Positions 11,690-24,413 are shown, counted from the first letter of the stretch. The stretch: 64,000 nucleotides of DNA from Polymyxa betae (GCA_003693705.1 RBZT01000588.1:62001-126000), one strand, 5' to 3'. Notes: a model not told the origin generated them from the letters alone. Numbers and translations are program-made.

Positions 11690-11953
11690 ATGTCTACAGC
11701 TGTCGCAAGGCTGTACCGATCATATGTTAAAGCGATTCGCGCGCTACCATGCCCCTCCTATGTCAGACGGAAGATGTTGGACAACGTCGCAATCGGATTT
11801 CGCGCTCCGATTGGCGCTGACGAGTCACCAGAGGAGGCATTGAGACGCGGGCGTTATGATCTAGGGACTCTGCAATTCTTAGCTTCACTACCAGAGAGCG
11901 ACTTCGCTTTACTTAGTCGTAAAACTGACTTCGTTAAACCAGACAATCAATAA
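11690..11953 (+). CDS. LYR-motif (LYRM/complex 1 LYR) mitochondrial protein
   Basis: A small 87-residue protein with the LYR tripeptide in ARLYRSYVKAIRALP, followed by a second helix with KMLDNVAIGFR. The short helical domain with LYR near the N-terminus and a Phe about 30 residues later defines the LYRM family. These proteins bind acylated mitochondrial acyl-carrier protein and assist Fe-S delivery or assembly of respiratory complexes. The particular subfamily cannot be assigned. The first ATG in the frame (11690) is used; no intron is needed. Confidence 0.7.
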   Translation: MSTAVARLYRSYVKAIRALPCPSYVRRKMLDNVAIGFRAPIGADESPEEALRRGRYDLGTLQFLASLPESDFALLSRKTDFVKPDNQ

Positions 11954-12070
11954 GTACTAGTGTCGCTAAGTTGTCGATGCATCTCTTCTCTAATTGTTTA
12001 ATAGTTCGGGGTTGTTCACTTTACCAGCGTTAAGATTTTCTAGTCAAATACATAGTATTTTAAGAATAAA

Positions 12071-14847
12071 TTAAAATTTTGTGATCATTCGTTGCATATC
12101 ACGGTCGGCTTGTGAGAGCTCTCTCGGGACTTTAGCACCGCTTTCCATCAGCACTTTACGTAAAGCTGGGAACAGCTCGTTGTCGGCCGTTGTGACAAAG
12201 GTAGTTGCCAGACCCTATGTTCCCACAGTTAAAAACACAACGACTATTCATTCAGGCGGTTAAGGAGTACCTCTCGGCCAGCACGACCAGTACGGCCCAC
12301 ACGATGCATGTAGATCTCAATATTCTTTGGGGCGTCATAATTGATAACGTGAGTGACGCCTTCCACATCGATACCACGACCGGCAACATCAGTCGCTACC
12401 AAGATCTCGTAGCGACCAGACTTAAATCCCTCCAAGCTGTTTTCACGCTGATCCTGCACTTTACCACCATGTAAAACAGTGACCTGCGAGTTGTTAAATT
12501 CTTGCCAAAGAGATAGAGAAGATAACAACCTTGTAATTTTCTTGTGTTAACGTACGTGCCATTGCATCACAGCCAGTACGTTGGTTCATAAAAACAATAA
12601 TTGGAGGCTTCGATGTCGCCAGCAGCTTCAGCAAGCGACCTTTCTTGGCGTTGTCGGTTAAGAATTCGACACGCTGTTCAATAAGTTCAACAGCTTTGCC
12701 TGAAACAAGTTAGAGAAACACAAAAGGCATAGAAGCAACAACCTGTGCGGTCGCCAATGGCAACATATGCTGGATTACGAAGATATTTCTTCGCCTAAGC
12801 AAAGTTAGCGTATAATAACGATTATCGGATGATCTGCTTACAAGTCGTTCAACTTCAGGTGGCATGGTCGCACTAAACATGAACGTCTGACGATACACTT
12901 GATCCGCCATGGCCAGAGTTTCGTCTTCTGGTCGTAAATTACTACTTGGCATGGCATCGAAAATATCTGTGACCTAAGAATACAGTGTCATAAATTCTTG
13001 AAATAGCCGATCGAGAGCTTTACTTGGTCTCCGAAACCCTGTAAAAAGACATTAAAGTAGGAATGCACAGAGGTCATGTAAGCATACCATATCCAACATA
13101 CGGTCCGCTTCGTCCAGAACGATATAATTGCACTGATTTAGCACGAGATAACGCTTACGAAGGCAATCGTTCAAACGACCCTAACACAAGCTTTAGACAA
13201 TATAGGAAACTAGAAAATATAAAACAGACAGGTGTGGCGATAATGATTTCGGCTCCTTCACGAATACGTTGTGTCTGCTGTTCCATAGCCGCACCTCCAA
13301 CAACGCAAACCGATCTCAATCCCAGCCGAGAGATAAACTTGTTCACTTCCTCGTCAATTTGCTGTGCTAATTCACTGAGGCAATATTAGGGATCGACCAT
13401 AACAATGAGAGTCAGTTGTTGATACCGAGTTGGTGCCAAGATGATCGCGTATGGACCTTCGCTAGCTCGTCGCGAATCCATTCGAGGCTGCTTCAAAATA
13501 TAGCTCAACATCGGCAATATGAAAGCACAGGTTTTTCCTGAACCAGTCTCTGCTATTCCCATCAGATCGCGATTCATCAATCCGATCGGAATCGCCGCTC
13601 TAACAAGCATTCGTCATTGAATAGGACAACAAGAAATACAAAGTTCGAGGGGCCAATCATACGGTATACACGTTAGCGAAAAAACCTGTCCAGAATACCT
13701 TTGAATTGGAGTGGGCTCTTTATATCCAATTTCTTTGAGAGCATTGCGAATTCCAGTCGCAAAATGAGCTTCGTCCCAATTACGTAGCGGATGCGGTATT
13801 CCAGTGCCTCTAAAATCACAATTAATCAAAAGACGGACGGATAATGAAGGCAGCACCGTGTTGAGATATTGAAATCTTCATTAAAAATTCGCCAATCTCG
13901 AGTATCCATCTCTTCAAGACTTTTATCGCTCCAGTGCCGGGCTTGCATCACGAGCTCGTCGTCTTTCTTTCGCTGTTTTTCAAGACGTTGTTGGACCTGT
14001 CCGAAAATGAGATAAATCGAGGTACTGACGAATAAGAAAGCATACTATTTCAGGATCTTTCAGACCATCCATCGAGCCATTTCGAAGCTGTTCCAATTCG
14101 GAATAGGCACGAGACGCCAACGTTCGCTGCTGCGTTCGATCGCTGCCAGCAAAAAAACCACGACCAAATCCCAACGTAATGCTGACACAGCATTTAGTAG
14201 AGGTTGATGGCAAAAGCTTTCAGCTTACTCATGCTTGCGATTGTATAAAGGATTGAGATCGGTACTTGTGTCCTCGCAGGTATCCCATTCAAACATGAAT
14301 TTCGACCTGGACGATGCCACAGTCCTCCGTTTCTTCTTTTTCTCTTTCTTTCTATGAGATGGCACTTAATAACAGACTCACGAGACAGCAGGTTTCGTCA
14401 CCCCAGATATGAAGATTTAATCAAAGCAATTTCCTTTTTCTCAGCTTCAGCTGCCGCTATTTCGGCTGAAGACAGGACGGGAGCTGATTCTTGTACGGGA
14501 GCGGGTCGCACTCCATTATTGCCAGATCTCGCTTCAGCCTATGAACAGCATTTCATGATGAGCTAAAACGCAAGCAGCCAATTACCTCTCGTTTCCGCGT
14601 CTGGGCAAGTCTTTCCAAAGCAGCTTCTTCTCTTAAGCGTTTTCGTTTCTCTTTGGATAAAAATACAGGACGTTGTAATGCCTCTTCTATTCAAACGTTT
14701 GTGTCTGCATTGTCAACGGTTTCTCAATGAATTACCCTGCGCCTTTTGGGACTTGGCAATATCCTCCAGCGAGATGGGAACCTTGCGATTCTCACGAGCT
14801 TGGCGCACGGTTTCAACATTCAAAGCATCGATATCTTCAACCTCCAT
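12071..14847 (-). CDS. DDX23: DEAD-box RNA helicase DDX23/Prp28 (U5 snRNP)
   Basis: A multi-exon gene reading from 14847 down to a stop at 12071. The N-terminal part carries the Lys/Arg-rich linker typical of Prp28, including the segment [19 protein letters not shown]. The helicase core follows in order: [11 protein letters not shown] with the Q motif [16 protein letters not shown] (Walker A), [32 protein letters not shown] and [10 protein letters not shown]. The C-terminus ends with [16 protein letters not shown]23/Prp28 displaces U1 snRNA at the 5' splice site during spliceosome activation. The Prp28-specific flanks set it apart from other DEAD-box helicases. At least eight introns of about 45-70 bp are present, for example the one that separates GRAGRE from [12 protein letters not shown] near 12195-12255. 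Confidence 0.92.
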
Positions 14848-15878
14848 GCTGGCAGGACTACGACTATACCGAGTGGAAATATTGCCTCGAAATGACTGAA
14901 TGGAGAGAACGCAGAGGCACGGACTATAATAGCAAGCCGTTTCTAATCGCAAAGCAAATCGTCCATAGTCCATCCTCAATACTGGTGATAGAATTACTAC
15001 TTTCAGAAAGACCTACGTTGAAACAAAGAATTGTGAACTGATATGCGAAGAGCATCATTGTTGGTCTGGGCAGTTGTTCCGCCGTGAGGGGATTGTTTTT
15101 TGTTCTTCATTGCAAAAGTGCTGCAATGGATTATGCTGAAATGCCTCGCACAAAAAGCTGATTAAACATCTCTGTATTAATTTAGCGGCAAAACGCTCAA
15201 GGTATACTCGATGACTTGGTGAGCTACGATGTATGCTGTCAATGGAATGAATTAGTTATTTAGCAGCTATAGAGGTTTGCATGGCCATACTGTTATGACA
15301 TGTCGCCTCTCGTTGAACCGAGTCAACAACCTAATCGAATTTGACCCAATACTATCATATACATTGCCGATTGGTTCCGGTTTTGGCTCGTGATAGTTGC
15401 ATTTCGTCTTGAATAGGTGGCTGAATCCACGCCTGTAAGCGGTTTGCCATACGAATTGTTTTTGCTGCCTCTTCTTTGTTTGAATTTTCTTGTCGTTCTA
15501 GTATCTGAATAGTTCACGTAGTTTCTTGAAACTATCGGCGCTTCGACCTCAAACCTAAAACAGATATCCACTTAGCCATACTTAATATCTGCGAAGCAGA
15601 TAGCGGATGATGCCGATTGATTTTACAAAACTTCGCAGGATAAATGTAAAAGTGGACGTTTGCCTGGGCCATTTCGAATTCTGTGTTTCTAACAATACAT
15701 ATCGTGAATCAGACTTGAAAATTAGACAGCAGATGGGGCTCGCCTCTCATCTAGACTGCCCAAGAGGATGAGGCCGTGATTGCAACGGGCATAAATCGCA
15801 ATTTTAGAGATAACAGCCGGTGAAGTGCTGTTAGCAACGAAGACACCCAATAAATAACTTAGACAATGAGGTGAAACT
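14848..15878. other. Intergenic stretch, about 1 kb
   Basis: Sequence upstream of the DDX23 start and downstream of the Sua5 stop. A basic 82-codon minus frame (15323-15571) has no recognisable motif and no convincing splice partners. Nothing else is seen. Confidence 0.4.
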
Positions 15879-17036
15879 TTATTCAATAATATATGTACTA
15901 GCCTTCAGTAAACGATTCATGACAGCGGCACCAAGGCCCTCGGTGGGGAATCCATTGGCAAATATCACATCAACTACATCCTCGCGATCCTCATCGAATC
16001 GCCGAAGACAGGCGTACAGTTCACGAGCGATTGATTCGATATCGTCCTGGGTTCCACATTCTATCAGTTTCGTGTCAGAATAGGAAACCGAGTTGCCGCC
16101 TCCTGGAATTAAAACGCCAACGCGACGCCCTTTTTGAGTTTCGTCTTTAATATATCTATGTAGGGTCTCTTGGTCACCCTTTAAGTAATACATCGGCATG
16201 GATGGGGCATAATGCTGATATCTGATAAACAGAATTAGTAGACAGTGGAAACAAAGTTCGCAGCAACTTACTTCATGCCAGGCGCCTTTGGAACAGCGAC
16301 ATCACCACAGGATACATTCGATCTAACACGTTCGTCAGCAAGAACAGCTTGAATCTGTTCTAATGTGACGCCGCCTGGCCTCAACACAGTATAGGGCACA
16401 GACGAACAGTCAATAACTGTGGATTCAAGACCAACACCAGTAGGGCCACCATCAATAACCCCAGCAATGCGACCATCTAAATCGCCATGGACATGAAAAG
16501 CATTGGTTGGACTTGGGCGCCCACTGAGGTTGGCGCTGGGAGCCGCAACAGGAACATCACAGCGCTCCAGTAAAGCGCGAGCGATAGGATGATTTGGAAC
16601 TCGAACAGCGACAGTATCAAGACCAGCAGTAACCAGCGGTGAGAGAGGTGCTGCTTTCGGCAATATTATAGTTAGCGGTCCAGGCCAGAACGCATCCGCT
16701 AAGCGATCGATGTCTTTCTTGAGAGCTTCCGAGTTTATTTCTACCAAAGGAAGAACTTTCTCATAGCTTGGAATATGAACAATGAGCGGATTATCTGATG
16801 GACGGCCCTATCGGACGAATCAGCTAACATACAATCCCCAACAGCCACACTACTTTGGCATCGAAAATCTTCTTGACGGCAACATCGGAAAAGGCGTTGG
16901 CTCCAGCGCCATACACCGTTTCGGTAGGAAATCCTACCACATGGCCAGCAATAATTGCAGCAGCGGCGGCCTCGATATCGTTTGCTGACCAGTATTGTGT
17001 CACATGCTTGATTGTTTGTTTCAAATGTTGCATCAT
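15879..17036 (-). CDS. SUA5: Threonylcarbamoyl-AMP synthase (Sua5/YrdC)
   Basis: Three exons read from 17036 to 15879, with introns near 16808-16860 and 16203-16270. The YrdC domain has FPTETVYGAGA, RPSDNPLIVHIP, the WPGPLTII motif and APSANLSGRPSPT. After LRPGGVT the protein continues into the C-terminal Sua5 domain (KAPGMKYQHYAPS ... FANGFPTEGLGAAVMNRL). The enzyme makes threonylcarbamoyl-AMP from threonine, bicarbonate and ATP, the first step of t6A37 modification of ANN-decoding tRNAs. The two-domain architecture matches cytosolic and mitochondrial Sua5 rather than one-domain YrdC. The gene is divergent from DGAT2 across about 450 bases. Confidence 0.92.
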
Positions 17037-17490
17037 GTCTAATCCAATAATGCAGAAGCGGATGAGATCATTGGGTCATTCCTCGCAGTTACTGTTGGAA
17101 ATTTCTTTTATGCGCGCAATTGTTTCTGCGCAGTGGCTGAAATGTCAATTCTGGCGTTTGTTTAATCTCTAATAATAATCAGCAGCGTTGGTTGTTCAAC
17201 AGAGCAAACAACGACATCATATTTGAGTTTTGTTAGTGGAATTATCAATCAACATAAGGCGTGGCAGTACGCCTGCAAACTGATTCATTGTGGTCAGAAA
17301 AGGTTAACCCTTTACAGTATAAAAGGTTGAGGTACCATCCGACTCCTGGCACTCAGCCTGTTTAGTAGTACCATCTGCCACAGATCTTCGATCTTGTCGG
17401 CGAATTCTTACGGAGATTCAGGCTGCGCCGCAAACCAGGCTGCATCGTTGAAAGACGGCTGCTCCTGATCGGTATCATTGCCAGTTCCCA
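17037..17490. promoter_or_regulatory. Divergent promoter region of SUA5 and DGAT2
   Basis: A 454-base gap lies between two divergent start codons. I could not identify specific factor sites. Confidence 0.4.
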
Positions 17491-18974
17491 ATGTCAGCTG
17501 ATGATGTAACACCGAAATCATGGACCGTTGTGACCGTCTCCATCTCGGTGGTGTCGCTGCTTGCCGCTCTCGCTGCTGAACTTGCTCGGGAATTGGGGTT
17601 CGGCGGGTGGCCCACCGTTCTTGTTGCGTTGGGGATCGCGTTCCTCGGCGTCTTGTTGGCAGCGCCGATAACCCATGTGTTTCTGGGCTATGCTCAGCAT
17701 GCTGGCAAAGGATATTCACTGTTTCAGCCTTTCATCGGCGGTTCCACCTTCATTGTCCTACAGATTTTAGGATGGACGCTCTATGCTATCACGATTTCTG
17801 CTTTCATCACAATTTTCTATGCATTGACATCGAAGCTTCCGTTCTCTTCCGGTGCTATCACGTCTGCTGTTGCTGGTGGTGTTGTTGCACAGTTTTCGCT
17901 ATGGCTCTCGCTGAGATATTTCGACGCTAATGAGAATCATCAGCCTTTTCTTCAATCATTATGGCACGACAGCTGCGCTTTCCTAATTGTCGCTACGACA
18001 TACTCAATGCCCATTATTATTGTTCTTCTAGCTGCGATACCTACTTTTTTTTTACCCTGGACGACGTACTTCGCCATTTTACTCCCTTCAACATATGTCT
18101 ATTCGTGGACATATAGAGGTTGCCCTCATAACACTGGCTCTCGGTCATGGCCGAGAATTAGAGATAACGATCGATTCTGGTCTTACTTCGATCACTACTT
18201 CTCGTATCGGCTCGTGACTGAAGCAAAGTTGCGATCGAATCAGCTCTACATGTTTGGCTATCACCCGCATGGTATCTCGATTCAAGTTTGTACTGCCTCC
18301 TTCTCAATTATAATTCAGGAATTTATCCGTTTACTACCGTTTGGGCCACTAGAAGCTTGCAATGGAAATCAGTATTCCCTGATCTGAAAATCGAGGTTTT
18401 GGCGGCATCCGTACTGTTTTACCTGCCTCTCGTACGCGACATAGCGATGTGGTGTGGCGGCAGAGAAGTCACTGTGACTTCTATGGAGCTTGCCTTCCAA
18501 GAAGGCAGATCTGTGATGTTGGTTCCGGGCGGAGAACGTGAGATGCGAGAAAACCGGCCTGAACACTCTGAAATTGTCTTAATCACACGTCATAAAGGGT
18601 TCGTACGGCAAGCTATTTTGCATGGGGCTCATTTGGTTCCTGTTTTCGGCTTCGGAGAATCGCGTCTGCTTGACAATTTCCGAGCGAAATCCACACAGGA
18701 ATGGTTTGCGAAGAGGACTTTGTATGGAGCGCCGCATTTCCCCTATGGGCGATTCTATTCGCCGATTCCTAACCCTGCTCCAGTGACGGTTGTCGTCGGC
18801 AAGGCAATCCCAGTCAAGAAGAACCCGCAGCCGACGGCGGAAGAGATCGATCAGGTTCATCGGGCATACTTTATGGCTGTAAGGGATCTGTTCGATAGGC
18901 ATAAAGGATCCATTGATGGATTTGAACATTGTACGATAGTATGTCCCGACTTTGATTATCAGAAAGGGACCTAG
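17491..18974 (+). CDS. DGAT2: Diacylglycerol O-acyltransferase 2 (DGAT2)
   Basis: Two exons (17491-18271 and 18319-18974, 47-bp intron) encode 478 residues. The N-terminal 220 residues hold several hydrophobic segments, more than the usual two-TM hairpin. The catalytic signature YHPHG spans the intron and continues as IYPFTTVW. Later motifs are RSVMLVPGGEREM, the RHKGFVRQAILHG segment with its Lys/Arg-rich lead, and VPVFGFGES. DGAT2 transfers acyl-CoA to diacylglycerol to form triacylglycerol at the ER/lipid-droplet surface. Related monoacylglycerol or wax-ester acyltransferases share these motifs, so the exact acceptor is not certain. Confidence 0.88.
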
Positions 18975-19099
18975 TAATTGTAACTGTATAAATGTTGTAA
19001 ATTGTACATACTGGAGACTTTAAACATATGAATGTTTCAATTTAGCGGTAGATGAATGTTTCAATTTAGCGGTAGATTGAGGCGAGTCGGTAGTCGATT
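18975..19099. repeat. 3' flank with 24-bp tandem duplication
   Basis: Positions 19029-19052 and 19053-19076 are identical head-to-tail 24-base copies just after the DGAT2 stop. Confidence 0.8.
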
Positions 19100-19618
19100 T
19101 CATTTGGCTTTTGGCGCCAACCGATTTGGCGGCGGCCTAATCGAAGTTTTAGTGGTCACCATCGCTTCTGATCCTGTAAAACTTGATAGTCTTGAAACCC
19201 AGCATGCATACTGCAATGAAATCGGGAAAACATCGCCCTGGAAGCAATCCTGAGAAGATCCAGCACCAGCACCATTCAGACATACGACGGTCTGTGCTTG
19301 AGGAGAACCAGTACTGGATTTAAAGCTCCTTGAAGAAGCATCAATTGGCTTAACTCGTACCGAAATTCGAGCGGTGGCCGAACACGGCGAAGGTATACAA
19401 ACCATGCTTGGCGTGCCGAATGACGCAATGCTGGGCGCAGCCATGCCGTCCTGGTGATGGTTCATCTGCGGCGACCGATATGCCAGGACCGAGTTCGAGA
19501 ATGGATACCAATGCGGATCGATCAAGGTGGGCGGATCTGCAGATGACACCAGCATGTCGTACGAGAGTGCCATGGTAACAATGATGAAGACAGCCAGTAT
19601 AATAATACTTTCAGTCAC
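19100..19618 (-). CDS. Hypothetical single-pass membrane protein
   Basis: A 172-codon uninterrupted frame. Residues 4-23 form one hydrophobic segment (signal anchor). The rest is Ser/Pro-rich and low in charge, with HWYPFSNSVLAYRSP shortly after the membrane segment. A similar HWxPFxNSxLA motif occurs in the hypothetical frame at 49480-49839. No family is recognised. It is supported by frame length, a plausible membrane topology and the shared motif only. Confidence 0.4.
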   Translation of the reverse strand: MTESIIILAVFIIVTMALSYDMLVSSADPPTLIDPHWYPFSNSVLAYRSPQMNHHQDGMAAPSIASFGTPSMVCIPSPCSATARISVRVKPIDASSRSFKSSTGSPQAQTVVCLNGAGAGSSQDCFQGDVFPISLQYACWVSRLSSFTGSEAMVTTKTSIRPPPNRLAPKAK

Positions 19619-20337
19619 TTGGGGCTGGTGGGCATGGACAAATCATCAGCGTGGGAAAAAACCGGGCCCATCCTTCATTAATCAGCCGCGTCAATGCGTC
19701 AGAACGTCAGTGATGATAGAACTGCGTCTCACTGGATTGTTGCCATTTCGACTCATTTTCCACTTGAGAGAAGGTAGCGCCTTTCTAGTCCAAATCATGA
19801 GTCGTTGTATCTTCATGGGACGAAATCTGCCTGCTGCTGTCTTATCATCGAACTTGTTATATTGACTGTGCGCCTAGCTGACACTCGGTTTTGACGAATC
19901 TTCTTCTCGCTGCAGGTTCTAGGCTGAGCTTGATGTATGAAGTCAGTCTGCCTACTAGAGAGCAAAGTGTAAATGCCCGCTGGATTCACCGTTGTAGATT
20001 GAATATTAAAGTTGCTGTCATTTGATAAGCCGGGTCCTGCCTCATCTCATTCCTTCCCAATAAAACTTCTTGACTGCACTTCGAGCTTTTACTAGGCTAC
20101 ATTTGGGTGTATTGCAGCAATCATCTGTAAATCGCGATCATAGCTGACTACGAGCTATCCATTGCCCTAACCCATGCAAAACGAATGGCTGTTTTATTAT
20201 CATGCGTTTTAACATGACCTGTTTTGATTAGAACGGCAAACACGCGATGATTCTGTTGCAAATGCGGTGATCGGTACTGTACCCATTCTGGGTATCTCGA
20301 TAATTGATGCCAAGGGTTATTGGCGACCTCAGCACCG
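19619..20337. other. Intergenic stretch, about 720 bases
   Basis: A 112-codon plus frame (19527-19865) overlaps the hypothetical gene's start and lacks features. Otherwise I see nothing between the divergent starts. Confidence 0.35.
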
Positions 20338-21936
20338 ATGTCGTTAGAAGGGCTATCGCCTCATTTGCCCTCTACTAACCTGGGCTTAGTAGCTCGCTCT
20401 CTAATTGAATGCGGTGCTTTCCAGCCGCCGTTCGAAGATTTATTCAATACGGCTCTGTCTCTAGTCTCCCCATACAAGTCATTGCAACCGCATATCAAAC
20501 GAGACAAAGCAATCAAAGCGCGAACACAGAAAAAATCAATCCAGAGCAGGCATTCAGAAAACGAATCTGGCCATGAATATGTAGATCGAGGTCAAGCTGT
20601 GTTCGATTCGCTTCCTGAAAGGGCATCGCCGATGAAAAGAAGCATTACTGTAGCAAAGATGCAGTTGGATTTGAAAAACCATCCACAAATTCAGAATTCG
20701 ATGCATTTTCATTGGCTGCTGCTGTGCCCAGATAGTTCAGGGAAATGCAACAAATCGGACTTCGTTGCAGCGCTTACAAGATGGTATGTTGCTATTGTCC
20801 CCGGCATCGATCACGTTCATGCTGAAAAGATGGCTAATATTGAATGCAACGTCACCAGAAGACGCGGGTTCACCGCCGAAATGTTTTTCGAGAAGCTTTT
20901 TCAGATCACACACAACTGGTACAAATTTTGAGATCACAGAATAACAGAATTCTAAACCAGAAATAATAGGTGTCATACATTGAATCCAGCAGAGTACTGT
21001 AATTTCCTGTCGTTGCTTTTTCATCGGATTGCGGTTGGAGATATGCAGACTATGAGCTTCAATTGGAAGCCAATCGATAAGGTTTGCTCGCTGACAGAAG
21101 ATGAGCATCTAGACCCCAGTACGGTACAGCTTCCATTCCGCAACCAGCATTCGCTGAGTGATGTTTCTGCTGAAGAACCTGCAGCTTCTGATGCTAGAAA
21201 TTGTTACACTGAGGACGCCATTGACCGTGTCCTTGTAAAAACCAGTGCTGCTTCTATTCCTGAATCTGCAATGAAGCTAAGCGACCAGAAAGGTCAGAAC
21301 GAACCGAGAATGATCAAGTTGAACAGCGCGTTCGGTGGTCTGCGTTCAGTGAAACCGAAACGGAAGACGCTAAATGAGAAAGCGAGGCCATTACAAGGCC
21401 TAGTAAAGCCCAGTACAGTACTCCAACCTTTCGATAAATCAAACCCCAAGCTGGAACGTGACCAAAATCCTCAACTGACGAACAGTGAAGGGGATTTTGA
21501 TAAAGCAACACCGGCATTAGGCAGCGATTCAGAATCCGATCTAGGAGAAAATTCAAACAAGAAACCAAAGAAATTCACGCTAGCGATGCCAATATCGTGT
21601 TCTGAGGAGGCAAAACTGCAAAATCACAATGAACGTTTAAAGCGCAGAATTAGAAAGGCGACCCGGAACGAGCAGGTATCCAGCGAGATCATGCAGGTTA
21701 TTGCTGAAAGGCAGCGGTTGCTTGTTGTAAAAGCAATGGAAAGTATTAACTGGACTCAAGTGCTTATGAGCCAACAATCGACATCTGGTAAAATGAAAAG
21801 AAATAAGACCTTGCGAATAAAGACGACGAAGAAAGGCAGAAGAAAACAAACAGCGAGAGGGTTAGAGACCAGGAAGGCAAAAAAACCCACCAAAGGTGGT
21901 CCTTCAGAATTAGATTTAGGAATACAGACAAAATAA
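20338..21936 (+). CDS. Unknown protein with a Lys/Arg-rich C-terminus
   Basis: Two exons (20338-20918 and 20970-21936) join through a 51-bp intron, giving HNWCHTLNPAEYCNFLSLL across the junction. Residues 90-240 are predicted helical and hydrophobic, with a pattern like a small EF-hand-like or axonemal-type helical domain, but I cannot assign a family. The last 200 residues are acidic then strongly basic (KKPKKF, KRRIRKATR, KKGRRKQTARG), suggesting nucleic-acid or nucleolar association. The ATG at 20338 is the first in the open frame. Convergent with STRAP; the gap is about 150 bases. Confidence 0.65.
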
Positions 21937-22082
21937 AAGATGACGTCATCATCTTTGGGAAACCATACAATTCTGGAATATATTCTTTATCCCCGATCAT
22001 ATAGAGAATTGATAAATACAGGATGAACCAACCGGAAAAGGTGGCGATTTCGTAGAGAGAGAATACAAGCAATGAAAGGGTT

Positions 22083-23412
22083 TCAGGAATTATCGGAACT
22101 CTGATCAAATTGCTCCCAAACTCTAATAGTGCCGTCTTCCGACCTAATTATGTCATTAGCGAAACACGCACGATCAAAGGAATACCATTACCCTGAAGCG
22201 AATGCATTTCCCATCGGTGAGAAAGCAATACAGCGAACAGGACCATGGTGACCTTTCAGACAAGCTGCAAAATACTTTCAGAGGGTATAATGAATTCAAA
22301 CAATTCCTACAGATTTTTTTTCCGGTTTCGAAGTCGTACAATCGAGCCCATAGCTCCGAGTTACTACCGCAAACGAAAGAGGATCCATTCGGGTGCAGAG
22401 AAGCGCACTTGACATCGCGATCGAGAGTGTGCGATTTCAGCAGGGTAAACCTAACCAAGGTCGAAAACAAAGTCGGGACTTGATTCAAATTACGTACGAC
22501 GAAAGGTCCCAGAACTTCACTTCGTTTCCGGTCGACACTGTGAGAATGTTTTTGGTCTTGGAGATTTCGATGCCGCAAACAGCACTATTTGTCGGCAGAG
22601 TGTTGACCACAGTTCCTGCTTGATATTATGAAGTGAAACAAGATGATGCTGTTTGTTGTACCTGCTCGAAGATCCCAAATCCGAACATCGTTATCGTCGC
22701 CCGAGCTCATCAACAAGTCAGGCTGTCCAGGAACAGGAGCGACATTACACACTGATTTCGAATGACCCTCCAGAATCAGTACGGGCTCCACTGAATCAGA
22801 TTCAATGTCGAATACGCGAACCTTCATTCACTTTAGAGTCTGAAATCCAGTGCCTAACTCGTACCTTCTTCTCTTGACCGCCAGAGTAGATACGTCTGTT
22901 ATCACAAGAGAACACGGCTGATTTGGCAATGTGCCTGTGAACGAACTCGCGAATCTCGGTTCCGTTCACAGCATTCCATAGCTTGACCTAAACGAGCGTT
23001 AATTATAGGCCTAAGCGTCTAAAAAGTAGCCTAACAGTGAAGTCTCCAGAAGCAGTAACGGCCAGAGTATTGTTTGAGTTTAACCTGGCAGACCATACGG
23101 CGCCTTTGTGCCCAGCAAAAGTTCCAATCCAATCACCGGTTGGACCCTTCCTCAACATAGGATTCTTATCTGTTGGATAATCACGAACTGAACGTGATTT
23201 TAACTAAGCGACAGACCTAGCGAGGCGCTAATCAAGAAGTACTCATTGTTGACAACATTCGAATATGTTAGGTCCGAGATCGGTCGAGAGTGCCCCGAGC
23301 AGATAATTGGTCCCAGATTGACTTGCTCATGATGTTCGCGGGCAGCGGGAGAAGGCGACCTGGAAGATCTCTGGGCCTTGGACGGGATAGCTGCCGCCGC
23401 CATTGCCGCCAT
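22083..23412 (-). CDS. STRAP: STRAP/UNRIP WD40 protein
   Basis: A multi-exon WD40 gene reading from 23412 to a stop at 22083. After a short Ala/Ser-rich leader the protein matches the STRAP order: [15 protein letters not shown] and EYFLISAS (blade 1), then blades ending in [51 protein letters not shown] and [20 protein letters not shown] final exon reads [16 protein letters not shown] binds the SMN complex and supports snRNP assembly in the cytoplasm, and also modulates signalling in animals. All introns found are short (about 45-60 bp). STRAP is preferred over other WD40 families because of the CSGH...RPxxDL start and the SEDGTIRVW end. Confidence 0.85.
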
Positions 23413-24413
23413 AGACTGATATCGTCAATAAGATTAGCGTGGGCTTATTTAACGCAATTGAACAAGGTCGAACTGGGAAGCAATATGTGCGAGACTTGGC
23501 TGCTCTTTTATTCTTTGTGACTGGTATGAGAAGGTGAAATGAGAGTCTAGAATGGGAATCAGCCGAATGCAATGCTGTCGAAATGCAAGCTCTTTGTACG
23601 TTCTGGCCGCTGTGATTGATCGGTTTAGAAAGTGCAATATGAGTAAACGCGTCACAATTGTTGGTAAAGTAGGGTCATAACTTCATATATCTAGTGTTTG
23701 AAATTGGTGAGGTTTGTTTTCAATTTTAGATGTTGAATTTCTGAAAATGTTTTGCAAGTTTTGTTGCCTCTTCAAATATATGAGAACCGACCCCTAATGC
23801 GAGGGATCCGTGGCGGCATTATCGCATTTTTGAAGACGGGAATGATTTGGTCTGGGATCCGTTGCCCTTGCCATTTCTTGAATGGAAGTGCAGATATTTC
23901 CTCTCGTGGAGCTCATAATTAGGTATGAGCATGTTTGTTTAGCCTTATTTGACATGATGAACAAACAAATTGGGAATCTCGATGATTATCCATGATTTTA
24001 AACATTTGAATTTATTATCTGATCTTTTCTCATGTTGAGATCTTGCAATCGCTCATGAGACTCTATTCTAATTGCCGTCTAGGGATCTGTTTGTTCACGC
24101 CCTTGTCTTCTCTTGTCCGCTTCTGTACAGAAATTAACCTGTTGAATAATACCTATTGACAATAAAAATAATTTCTATCAAATTAAACCCCGCCAGTCAC
24201 TTGTAGAGCTTGAAGAGCATTTTTTGGTCAAATTGAACCTCACCCGCCATTTGAAGAGCTTGAAGAGAAACAAATTTCCTGAGATGAAATAAGCCTCAAA
24301 CAGTCAGGCCGAAGGGCCAGCGAGAAATGATGCCACCGACAATACAATGAATACATGAACTAAATGTAGTTAAAAGGTCACAATTTGTTATATTTTGATA
24401 ATTGAGGGAGAAA
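23413..24413. other. Intergenic stretch with an imperfect ~45-bp duplication
   Basis: AT-rich sequence without a recognisable gene. Positions about 24177-24272 contain two diverged copies of a unit that begins TCAAATT and ends GAGCTTGAAGAG. Confidence 0.5.

Noticed and set aside
21764-22108. A 114-codon minus frame rich in hydrophobic residues, like a membrane protein
   Set aside because: It is antisense to the Lys-rich C-terminus of the gene at 20338-21936, whose codons give hydrophobic residues in reverse, and it overlaps the final STRAP exon in another frame.
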